Assembly: GCA_050260215.1 (NCBI GenBank)
Contig: JBLNBU010000112.1
Span: 1 to 6,583, forward strand
Source of the DNA: JBLNBU01 sp050260215
GTDB taxonomy: Bacteria > Pseudomonadota > Alphaproteobacteria > Rhodospirillales > Magnetospirillaceae
Direction of reading: 5' to 3'
DNA: 6,583 nt
Shown: positions 1-5,693 of the stretch, in pieces
Layout of the letters: each line of letters opens with the position of its first letter
How positions within the stretch are numbered: the stretch's first letter is position 1
Program-made: the position numbers and the translations under genes
Notes under the pieces: model-generated
The model's database searches: none
What the model was told of the DNA's origin: nothing
Seen by the model: only the letters and a program-made list of their open reading frames with translations

Positions 1-1498
1 AGGCGATGTCGTTGATCAGCTTGACCACCTCGCCGATGCGGTTGGCCGCCTCGGACAGGCTGCGCACGATGGTGTCGGCTTCCGAGGCCTCGGCCACGGC
101 GGCCTTGGCGATCTGGGTCGAGTGGTTGACCTGGCGGCCGATCTCGACCACCGAGCCGGACAGTTCCTCGGTGGCGGCGGCGACGGTCTGGACGTTGGCG
201 GCGGCCTGCTCGGAGGCCGCTGCCACCGAACCGGCCTGGGCAAGCACCTGGCCGGCGACCGCGGTCAGCATCTGGGCGGCGCCTTCCATGCTGCGCGCCG
301 CTTCGCCGACGCCGCTCACCACCTTGCCGACGTCCGTCTCGAAGCGGTCGGCCATGGTGTGCATGCCTTGGCGGCGTTCCTGCTCGGCGCGTGCCTTGGC
401 GGCCTCCTGGTCGCGGCGCAGCGCTTCGGCCTCGCGCATGGAATCGCGGAACACCTCCATGGCGGCGGCCATGCGGCCGACCTCGTCACCGCGGCCGGTG
501 CCGGGAACCTCGACGTCGGTGCGGCCGGCCTTCATCTGCTCCATCACTCCGGTCATCGCCAGCAGCGGTCCATAAATGGCCCGCGCGATCAGCCAGCCCA
601 GGACCAGGACGGCGATGCTGCCGCCGATCTGCAGGCCGGATTCGACCCGGTTGGCGATGGCATCGAAGGCCTTCATTTCCGCATCCATGGCGGCGATGTC
701 GGCCTTGGCCAGCCCGCGCAGCTTGGCCAGCGCCTCGTCGACGAGCTCGTAGTTCCTGGACAGAGCCGATTGCAGGGCGCCCATGGCCACAGTCTTCTGC
801 ACCACCTGGGTGAACGCCATCTGGTAGGCGCCCAGCAGTTCGGCCATGCGCTTGCGGTCGGCGGACTGGGTGTGGCCGGAATGAACGGCGCGCAGCATCT
901 CCTCGACCACGGTGTCGACCTGGTCGCGATACTTGAGGTCGGTGCGCAGCTGATAGTCCTTTTCCCCCCGCCGGGCCGTCAGCAGCATGATCTCCAGGCG
1001 GTTGTCGTGGGCGTCCTCGACCTCGCGTTCCAGCACGTGGATGGCGCCGCGCAGCTCGCCCATCAGGCCTTCATCGGGGGTCAGGCCGATGGTCTTCTGC
1101 AGGACCACCAGCGCGTCGAAGGTGCGCCCGTACTTGTCGATGCCCTCGGCGACGGTGTCGAGCAGTTGCAGATGGTCCTTGTCGTCGGCGGCGGTGTGGT
1201 TGCGAATGGTCTGCAGGGCCTCGCGCGCCTCGTGGACGTCGTCGCCGACCTTGGCGACCAGGCCCAGGTCGCGCCGCGCCAGGAAGTCCTTTTCGCGCCG
1301 CCGGGCGTCGGTCAGGGCCAGGTCCAGCCGGTTGGTCTCGTCGAAGATCAGGCGCGCCGCCTCGGTCCTGGCGTCGGCCGCTTCCATCTTGCCGCGGGCG
1401 ATCCACGACACTGTCGTCGCCAGGATCATGATCAGCGCCGCCATGGCGACGATGATGCCGATCTGGATCTTGAGGGAATAGCGGCTAAGAAACCCCAT
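1..1498 (-). CDS. Methyl-accepting chemotaxis protein with helical bimodular-type sensor, C-terminus cut off
   Basis: Transmembrane chemoreceptor that would pass a ligand signal to the CheA/CheW array at the inner membrane. Only the first 499 codons are present. TM1 spans about residues 11-33 and TM2 about 291-310. Between them lies an all-helical periplasmic region of about 255 residues with two related motifs, ARRREKDFLARRD (65-77) and ARRGEKDYQLRTD (175-187). This paired R-x-x-EKD(F/Y) pattern is typical of the HBM sensor family; characterised members such as McpS bind organic acids, but the ligand here cannot be read from sequence. A HAMP domain follows (about 311-363, starting with the GPL proline and containing GRGDEVGRM), then the methylation helix and signalling domain from about 385, with SVAAASEQAAANVQTVAAATEEL typical of alphaproteobacterial receptors split across 424-446. 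The window ends at KLINDIA, just before the expected hairpin tip. The ATG at 1498 is preceded by GGAG with 7 nt spacing. Divergent from the gene at 1784. Confidence 0.95.
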   Translation of the reverse strand, partial: MGFLSRYSLKIQIGIIVAMAALIMILATTVSWIARGKMEAADARTEAARLIFDETNRLDLALTDARRREKDFLARRDLGLVAKVGDDVHEAREALQTIRNHTAADDKDHLQLLDTVAEGIDKYGRTFDALVVLQKTIGLTPDEGLMGELRGAIHVLEREVEDAHDNRLEIMLLTARRGEKDYQLRTDLKYRDQVDTVVEEMLRAVHSGHTQSADRKRMAELLGAYQMAFTQVVQKTVAMGALQSALSRNYELVDEALAKLRGLAKADIAAMDAEMKAFDAIANRVESGLQIGGSIAVLVLGWLIARAIYGPLLAMTGVMEQMKAGRTDVEVPGTGRGDEVGRMAAAMEVFRDSMREAEALRRDQEAAKARAEQERRQGMHTMADRFETDVGKVVSGVGEAARSMEGAAQMLTAVAGQVLAQAGSVAAASEQAAANVQTVAAATEELSGSVVEIGRQVNHSTQIAKAAVAEASEADTIVRSLSEAANRIGEVVKLINDIA

Positions 1499-1528
1499 GG
1501 CGCATCTCCGATGACGAGATTCATCCGC

Positions 1529-1557
1529 AGGGTATGACCAAACGTCATAGTTCGCAA
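1529..1557 (-). promoter_or_regulatory. Candidate sigma70-type promoter for the chemoreceptor
   Basis: Read on the minus strand, a TTGCGA -35-like box (1552-1557) is separated by 17 nt from a TACCCT -10-like box (1529-1534). Transcription would begin near 1522, giving a leader of about 24 nt that contains the GGAG ribosome binding site. The -10 match is weak, so the call rests mainly on spacing and position. No sigma28-type flagellar promoter is visible here. A second candidate -10, TATATT, lies further upstream at about 1564-1569 without a good -35 box. Confidence 0.35.
1533..1549. repeat. Perfect inverted repeat TATGAC-N5-GTCATA, possible operator
   Basis: Two perfect 6-bp arms (1533-1538 and 1544-1549) flank the 5-nt spacer CAAAC. 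The repeat lies almost entirely in the spacer between the proposed -35 and -10 boxes of the chemoreceptor promoter and overlaps the -10 box by two bases. A dimeric repressor bound here would block transcription. Which regulator it would be is unknown; it does not match the FNR-type TTGAT-N4-ATCAA box. As RNA the stem would be short and weak, so a DNA site is more likely than a hairpin. Confidence 0.4.
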
Positions 1558-1783
1558 TGCGCTAATATACCTGAAGTCTGTATGCCTGATCTGCTGGAAT
1601 GGATTGCGGCGGCTGCCAAAACCACGGAGAGGTGGGCTGCAGCCGGTCCCATCCCTGTTGGCGCGGCAGGGAACAATGTCCAGGCGACCATGTTGGCGGG
1701 GCATGCAGCCCGCCGTCCCCGACACTTGGCCGGCCTTACCCCTCACGGAGTGGCAGGTACCGCTCCATTTGGGTTGAGGCGCC

Positions 1784-2380
1784 ATGGGCCGCGGCAGGCT
1801 GGAAGCGTTCAGCGATGGGGTGCTGGCCATCCTCATCACCATCATGGTGCTGGAGCTGAAGGTCCCGCAAGGGAGCGATCCCGGCGCGCTGCGCCCGCTG
1901 TTGCCGGTCTTCCTCAGTTATGTGCTCAGCTTCATCTACCTGGCCATCTACTGGAACAACCACCACCACATGATGCATGCCACCGAACGGGTCACCGGCG
2001 GCATCTTGTGGGCGAACCTGCATCTGCTGTTCTGGTTGTCGCTGATCCCGTTCGCCACCGGCTGGATGGGCGAAAACCATTTCGCGGCAGTCCCCACCGC
2101 CCTTTACGGCGTGGTGCTGCTGATGGCCGCCACGGCCTACCGGCTGCTCCAGGGGACCATCATCGCCGACCAGGGCGAGCACTCGCTGCTGGCCCTGGCG
2201 GTCGGGCGCGACGTCAAGGGCAAGCTGTCGCTACTTGTCTACGCCCTCGCCGCCGCCGGAGCGTTCCTCGACCCCCGACTTTCCCAGGCGCTGTACCTGC
2301 TGGTGGCGCTGATGTGGCTGGTTCCCGACCGCCGCATCGTGCGTGCCCTGAGGTCGAGGCGGCGCCCGGGCGCCGATTGA
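1784..2380 (+). CDS. TMEM175 (DUF1211) family membrane protein, probable potassium channel
   Basis: A 198-residue integral membrane protein. The N-terminus carries the family signature R-x-x-x-F-S-D-G (R5, F9-S10-D11-G12) followed by VLAILITIMVLELKVP, which forms the first helix and lines the pore in characterised TMEM175 proteins. Hydrophobic segments lie at about 13-27, 38-58, 74-95, 101-122, 147-163 and 167-181, matching the six-helix prokaryotic form, which assembles as a tetramer and conducts K+. The WNNHHHMM stretch (57-64) after helix 2 is also typical. The C-terminus is short and basic (RSRRR). The ATG is preceded by GAGG at 1776-1779, with a short 4-nt spacer. It lies alone between the divergent chemoreceptor and the next gene 72 bp downstream. 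Family assignment is strong; channel activity and ion selectivity are inferred from the family. Confidence 0.88.
   Translation: MGRGRLEAFSDGVLAILITIMVLELKVPQGSDPGALRPLLPVFLSYVLSFIYLAIYWNNHHHMMHATERVTGGILWANLHLLFWLSLIPFATGWMGENHFAAVPTALYGVVLLMAATAYRLLQGTIIADQGEHSLLALAVGRDVKGKLSLLVYALAAAGAFLDPRLSQALYLLVALMWLVPDRRIVRALRSRRRPGAD
2361..2374. repeat. Perfect 14-bp GC palindrome at the end of the TMEM175-type gene
   Basis: GGCGCCCGGGCGCC is a perfect palindrome lying four bases before the stop codon. In RNA it could fold as a 5-bp stem with a CCGG loop. No T-run follows, so it is not a standard intrinsic terminator. In a GC-rich genome such palindromes arise easily, and it also encodes the arginine-rich tail. 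Confidence 0.3.
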
Positions 2381-2383
2381 CGG

Positions 2384-2412
2384 TTGTGTGCCACCGGGGC
2401 GCGGACAATAAT
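2384..2412 (+). promoter_or_regulatory. Candidate promoter for the 117-residue membrane protein
   Basis: A TTGTGT -35-like box (2384-2389) and an AATAAT -10-like box (2407-2412, five of six matches to TATAAT) are separated by exactly 17 nt. The predicted start near 2419 leaves a leader of about 34 nt ending in the AAGGA ribosome binding site at 2441-2445. The -35 box is weak (three of six). The element suggests that the downstream gene is transcribed separately from the TMEM175-type gene. Confidence 0.42.
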
Positions 2413-2452
2413 GCGCCGTTGCCGCCATGCCAGTTCATAAAAGGACCTTCCG

Positions 2453-2806
2453 ATGGCCGAAGTCGACAGCCCAGCAAGGCCAGTAGGAGCGCGTAGCCTG
2501 CAGTTCGCCACCACCGGAGGCATGATGGCGGTGACGGTGGTCGCGACCGTCCTCACCCTGATCATGACGTTCTTCATCGGCGGGGCCTTCTTGATGAACG
2601 GCAGCCCCCACGCTCCGCCCATGCCGATTTCGCTGTATTTGGGACTGGCCGTGGCCGCACTGTCCGTTCCTGGGCTCGTGTCCCTGGTCCTGAAGGCCAT
2701 TGGGCGGGGTGCCGGCGTCGTCGCCGTCATCCAGTCGTTGCTGGTGCTGACCAATGCCGCGTTCTGGGGCGTCTTCCTTCTGGAAGTCATGGTGGATTTT
2801 CCCTGA
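2453..2806 (+). CDS. Small integral membrane protein of unknown function
   Basis: A 117-residue protein that I do not recognise. After a hydrophilic N-terminus of about 20 residues (MAEVDSPARP...) it has hydrophobic segments at about 23-47, 58-82 and 88-112, so probably three membrane helices, and ends in EVMVDFP. A short proline-rich loop (SPHAPPMP, 51-58) joins the first two helices. No Cys, catalytic motif or signal-peptide cleavage site is visible. The start is well supported: AAGGA at 2441-2445 with 7 nt spacing before ATG, plus a promoter-like sequence upstream. The stop codon lies inside a hairpin, only 8 bp from the end of the convergent hupV. Function cannot be inferred from the neighbours, which are not co-transcribed with it. 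Confidence 0.8.
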   Translation: MAEVDSPARPVGARSLQFATTGGMMAVTVVATVLTLIMTFFIGGAFLMNGSPHAPPMPISLYLGLAVAALSVPGLVSLVLKAIGRGAGVVAVIQSLLVLTNAAFWGVFLLEVMVDFP

Positions 2807-2811
2807 CTTCC
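2782..2811. terminator. Hairpin at the convergent junction, candidate bidirectional terminator
   Basis: GGAAGTCA (2782-2789) and TGACTTCC (2804-2811) form a perfect 8-bp inverted repeat around a 14-nt loop; two further G-C pairs (2791/2802 and 2792/2801) can form after one mismatch. The right arm contains the stop codon of the rightward membrane protein gene, and the hairpin begins 3 nt past the leftward hupV stop. It could therefore terminate or protect both transcripts. Neither side has a U-tract, so classic intrinsic termination is unproven; it may instead stabilise 3' ends or block Rho-dependent read-through. Confidence 0.5.
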
Positions 2812-2814
2812 CCT

Positions 2815-4200
2815 TCAATGCACCGTGCACACCATGCACGGGTCGAAGGATCGGACCACGTGCTGGACGGCGACGGATGCGCCGTCGCCGGGCAGGACGG
2901 GGGTGCCGACCAGGGCCTGCTCCAGGGCGCCGGGAACCCCGCCCGCGTCGCGGGGCGAGAAGTTCCAGGTGGTCGGCGCGATGATGGAATAGGACGCCAC
3001 GTGGCCGCCGGACAGGGTCAGCCAGTGCCCGAGCGTGCCGCGCGCCGCCTCGGCTAGGCCGACCGACGCGGAGTCGGCGGCGATGGGGGCGTCGATGCAA
3101 AACGGCTCGCCGGGCTTCAGGGCCCGCACCCACACCTCCATCAGCGGCAGCAGGCGGGCGACTTCCAACAGGCGGGCGACGACGCGGGCCAGCACACCGC
3201 CGCCGGTCTCGGCCAGCCGGCGGGCCAGCGGGTGGCCGTCCACCGCCTGGCGGGCAAGCGCGCCGACCTCGACCACGCGGCCAGCCAGGCGCGGCGCCTT
3301 GGACCAGCTGTAGGCATCGGGCTTCTCGGCCACGGTGGGCGGCCATGTACTGGTGCTGTCCTCGGCCACCTGGGCCGGATCGAAGGCGGCGACGCCCTGC
3401 CCGTCCAGCACGCCGGGGGCAAAGAAGCCGCCCGACGATAGGTAGGTTCCCGTTCCCTTGCCCAGCCCCTCCAGGCCGAGGTCGCGGGCGATGTGCAGGA
3501 ACAGGCGGAAGTCGCCCTGGGTCGCCGGCGCGGCGTCGGCCCACGCGGCCAGGGCGTCGACGCTGTCCAGGGCCGCCACCGCTTCCAGCCGGTCGGCGAA
3601 CACCACGGATTCCAGCTCGGCGCGGAACTCGGCCAGGATGGCCAGCAGGCGCACCCGCTCAGCCGGATCGACCGCCTTGGTGGTGCCGCCCGGCTGCAGG
3701 GCCAGCGAATGCGGCCACTTGCCGGCCAGGATCCCCATCAGGTGCAGGAAACGCGCCCGCGCCGGCAACAGGCGCTGGGCGGCCTCGCCCTCGGTGGCGG
3801 CGAAGCGCCGCCGCGCCGCCTGGTGCCAGGGCCGCCCCGCATAGCAGGCCCGCGCGAAGTCGGGCATGAAGAACAAGACGAAATGGGTCAGGTGGTCGGC
3901 CACGGTCTCGCAGGCCAGCACCAGGTCGGCGGCAAGGCGGCCGTTGGGCGGGGGAACCACCCTGGCGGCTGCCGCCAGCGCCCGGGCCGCGGCGGTCGAC
4001 TGCGACACCGAGCAGATGCCGCAGATGCGCGGCGCCACCACCAGCGCATCGGTGGCCGGGCGACCGCGCATCATCGCCTCGAAGCCGCGGTACAAGAGCG
4101 CGCCGACGCGGGCTTCGCGCACCACTCCGTCGGCGACGTCCAGCGTCACTTCCAGGTCGCCCTCGACGCGGTTGAACGGGCCGACGATCAGGCGGGTCAC
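2815..4200 (-). CDS. hupV: Regulatory (H2-sensing) [NiFe] hydrogenase large subunit HupV/HoxC
   Basis: Large subunit of a group 2b cytoplasmic [NiFe] hydrogenase, which senses H2 rather than supporting growth. 461 residues, close to the family length. It contains RVEG (11-14) and the L1 motif RICGICSVSQS (58-68) with Ni-binding C60 and C63. The L2 motif DPCMVCTVH (453-461) supplies C455 and C458. The protein stops exactly at this His, so it lacks the C-terminal peptide that catalytic hydrogenases lose by endopeptidase cleavage; this is a known trait of HoxC/HupV. Q67 stands where catalytic enzymes usually have His after the L1 cysteines. I62 and F110 occupy the two gas-channel positions that are bulky in O2-insensitive sensors (Val and Leu in standard enzymes). 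The start is GTG at 4200, overlapping the hupU stop by 4 nt (GTGA), with GAGG 5 nt upstream. Hyp-type maturation proteins would still be needed and are not in this window. Confidence 0.95.
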   Translation of the reverse strand: MTRLIVGPFNRVEGDLEVTLDVADGVVREARVGALLYRGFEAMMRGRPATDALVVAPRICGICSVSQSTAAARALAAAARVVPPPNGRLAADLVLACETVADHLTHFVLFFMPDFARACYAGRPWHQAARRRFAATEGEAAQRLLPARARFLHLMGILAGKWPHSLALQPGGTTKAVDPAERVRLLAILAEFRAELESVVFADRLEAVAALDSVDALAAWADAAPATQGDFRLFLHIARDLGLEGLGKGTGTYLSSGGFFAPGVLDGQGVAAFDPAQVAEDSTSTWPPTVAEKPDAYSWSKAPRLAGRVVEVGALARQAVDGHPLARRLAETGGGVLARVVARLLEVARLLPLMEVWVRALKPGEPFCIDAPIAADSASVGLAEAARGTLGHWLTLSGGHVASYSIIAPTTWNFSPRDAGGVPGALEQALVGTPVLPGDGASVAVQHVVRSFDPCMVCTVH

Positions 4201-5210
4201 GGCGACCTCGGGGCGCGGCGGGCGGGCGGCACCACCACGTGGTCGGCGTGGGCATTGGTGCGCACCCGCTGGGGCGTGGCCGACTTGGACAGGGCGGCCA
4301 AGGCCACGAACCATGCCTTGGGCATGTCGACCGGCAGGCCGACCGGAATGCCGGCGATCTTGGGGGTTTCCAGGAAGGCGTGGGCGGGCGCCTCGAAGCC
4401 AGGCGAGGTGCAGGCAATGCAGGCGAAGCCGCCGTCGGTGCACGAGCCGGCGCCGTTCCAGCGCCGCAGGTTGCAGTCGCCGGCCGCCTGGGTGGCCTTG
4501 CAGCCCAGGTTTTCCATCAGGCAGCCGCGCTGGCCGTGGTGCTGGGCGCTGGCCTTGAACTCGTAGAATTCGTTGCGGCCGCAGCCGTGGTGGGCCAGAT
4601 GGTCGGCAAACGCCCGCGGCCGGCCCAGGGCGTCCAGGCGCTCGGGCGTCATGTCGCCCAACGCCAGCGCCGCCAGGGTCTCGACGATCCAGCCCGGATG
4701 GGGGGCACAGCCGGCGACGTTGACCACCGGCAGGCCCGAACGCGAGCGGAAGCCCGCCCCCAGGGCGCCGCCGCCTTCCCAGCCCTGCCATTGCAGGCCG
4801 ACGGCGTCGGTGCCGTTGTCGCCGCCCGCGGCGACGCCGCCCCAGGCGGCGCAGCTGCCCACCGCCACCACGGTGCCGGCCCGCGCCGCCAGGGCGTGGA
4901 CCCAGTCCTTCATCGGCCGGCCGGTGCCCGACAGCATCTGGAAGCGCCCCGACCCGCCCGGGCCGCGCAGCACCGCGCCCTCGACGCACAGACAGTCCAG
5001 CTCGACGTGGCCGGCCTCGACCTCGGCCAGGATGGCCAATGCATCCGAGCCGCTCTCCTCCGACAGCGAGGGATGCCACAGCAGGCGGATGCCGAAATGG
5101 GAGAGTGCGCGGACCAGTCCCACGTCGTCGGCACCCAGCGCCGACATGGTGCAGCCGCCGCAACTGCCGGCCTGCAGCCACAGCACGGTGAACGGCCGGG
5201 TGGATGACAT
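4197..5210 (-). CDS. hupU: Regulatory (H2-sensing) [NiFe] hydrogenase small subunit HupU/HoxB
   Basis: Iron-sulfur small subunit that carries electrons from the HupV active site; 337 residues. With the ATG at 5210 the protein begins MSSTRPFTVLWLQAGSCGGC, leaving only 16 residues before the first cluster Cys and no Tat signal, which fits a cytoplasmic sensor. Likely proximal cluster ligands are C17, C20, C120 (VGSC) and C168 (GCAPHPGW). Likely distal ligands are H207, C210, C230 and C237. Likely medial ligands are C246, C257, C264 and C267, an all-Cys set rather than the Cys/Pro set of standard enzymes. The C-terminal ETPKIAGIPVGLPVDMPKAW (281-300) is typical of HupU/HoxB. GAGG lies 4 nt before the ATG. 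An in-frame ATG at 5246 (12 residues longer), also preceded by GAGGG, is possible but adds no conserved sequence. It is translationally coupled to hupV and divergent from the gene at 5319. Confidence 0.95.
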   Translation of the reverse strand: MSSTRPFTVLWLQAGSCGGCTMSALGADDVGLVRALSHFGIRLLWHPSLSEESGSDALAILAEVEAGHVELDCLCVEGAVLRGPGGSGRFQMLSGTGRPMKDWVHALAARAGTVVAVGSCAAWGGVAAGGDNGTDAVGLQWQGWEGGGALGAGFRSRSGLPVVNVAGCAPHPGWIVETLAALALGDMTPERLDALGRPRAFADHLAHHGCGRNEFYEFKASAQHHGQRGCLMENLGCKATQAAGDCNLRRWNGAGSCTDGGFACIACTSPGFEAPAHAFLETPKIAGIPVGLPVDMPKAWFVALAALSKSATPQRVRTNAHADHVVVPPARRAPRSP

Positions 5211-5318
5211 CGCGCCTCGCCCAAAGGGGTGGTTCCGGCGCAACATTAGGCCCTCGGCCCGGCGCCACGCAAGGCGCGCTTGACCGCGCGGGGCCCCCTG
5301 CCCCATCAGCGTGTTCCC
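5211..5318. other. Divergent intergenic region upstream of hupU
   Basis: This 108-bp gap must hold the start signals for the leftward hydrogenase operon and the rightward exported protein. It is extremely GC-rich, with a GGGGCCCC palindrome at 5290-5297 and a short stem GCGCC / GGCGC at 5262-5277. On the minus strand TTGCGT and TAATGT are spaced 18 nt apart, a poor promoter match. On the plus strand TTGACC at 5280-5285 lacks a plausible -10 partner. I find no sigma54 -24/-12 element and no FNR box. Confidence 0.5.
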
Positions 5319-5693
5319 ATGAGACCGACGCTGTGCACCCTGGCCGGAGTGGCCGCGATGGTGACGACGCTGACATTGGCGCCGGCACAGGCCACCCGTC
5401 AGGCGGGCGGCGAACTGGCGCTGGCGGTGAGCGCAAGGCCCGGGGTGATCGAGGTGGAGTTGGCCGACGCCGACGGGCCGGTGCCGGCGGCGCGGGCCAG
5501 CGGCAAGGCGGTGCTGACCGTCAACGGCCTGCGCTTGGGCGTGGCGCTGCTGCCGGCCGGCGGCAACCGGCTGGCCGGCCAGGCGCCGTTCCGCACCGGC
5601 GACGCCGTGGCGGCCGAGGTCACGGTGACCGTCGACGGACGCACCGCCCAGGCGTGCTACGGCTGTCAGCCGTGGCCGACCAGCTTTCCGTAA
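5319..5693 (+). CDS. Small exported protein with C-terminal CxxC, function unknown
   Basis: A 124-residue protein with a Sec-type signal peptide: MRP, a hydrophobic core to about residue 20, then APAQA with likely cleavage after A25. The mature part of about 100 residues is rich in Val, Ala and Gly with alternating hydrophobic residues (for example VIEVELAD, KAVLTVNG, AEVTVTVDG), suggesting a beta-sandwich. It ends in CYGCQPW, with C113 and C116 able to form a disulfide or bind a metal. By eye, the segment around ASGKAVLTVNG and LLPAGGNRLAG recalls small periplasmic domains found with metal-efflux systems; this is a weak inference. The ATG at 5319 is chosen because it begins the signal peptide; an in-frame TTG at 5280 would put a poor hydrophilic extension in front. 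No good ribosome binding site is visible. The end overlaps the convergent gene by 28 bp. Confidence 0.72.
   Translation: MRPTLCTLAGVAAMVTTLTLAPAQATRQAGGELALAVSARPGVIEVELADADGPVPAARASGKAVLTVNGLRLGVALLPAGGNRLAGQAPFRTGDAVAAEVTVTVDGRTAQACYGCQPWPTSFP
5657..5675. terminator. Hairpin in the overlap of two convergent genes
   Basis: ACGGCT (5659-5664) and AGCCGT (5668-5673) pair perfectly around a GTC loop; a T-G and a C-G pair extend the stem to 5657-5675. The loop and the first base of the right arm hold the stop codon of the leftward 75-residue gene, and the rightward exported-protein gene ends 18 bp further on. It may limit read-through in the leftward direction. No U-tract follows on either strand, so a terminator role is only possible. 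Confidence 0.35.

Larger units (their letters stand above)
1499..1783. other. Divergent intergenic region between chemoreceptor and TMEM175-type gene
   Basis: The 285-bp gap holds the promoter and inverted repeat described separately near the chemoreceptor. The stretch around 1530-1580 is noticeably richer in A/T than the coding regions, as expected for a promoter. A small stem, TCCCTG / CAGGGA with a 9-nt loop, lies at 1652-1672 and has no U-tract. I see no convincing promoter for the rightward gene. Reading frames through this gap give low-complexity, Pro/Arg/Ser-rich translations and I do not regard any as a gene. Confidence 0.6.

Noticed and set aside
122..1537. Long rightward reading frame opposite the chemoreceptor
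   Set aside because: Its translation is Gly/Ala/His/Gln-rich without domain structure, while the opposite strand gives a continuous chemoreceptor with correct domains; long antisense frames are common in GC-rich DNA.
1652..1672. TCCCTG / CAGGGA stem in the divergent intergenic region
   Set aside because: Six pairs with a 9-nt loop and no U-tract, not placed at a gene end; likely chance in GC-rich DNA.
1534..2496. Rightward 320-codon frame across the intergenic region and the TMEM175-type gene
   Set aside because: It is rich in Pro, Arg, His and Gly, runs through a promoter-like region, and conflicts with the TMEM175 frame that carries the family signature.
3493..5207. Long rightward frames opposite hupU and hupV
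   Set aside because: They are antisense shadows with biased composition; the leftward frames contain every expected hydrogenase motif.
4201..5436. Extension of hupV upstream to make an 873-residue protein
   Set aside because: The upstream codons overlap hupU in another frame and have no family similarity; the GTG at 4200 with GAGG upstream fits the conserved HupV N-terminus.
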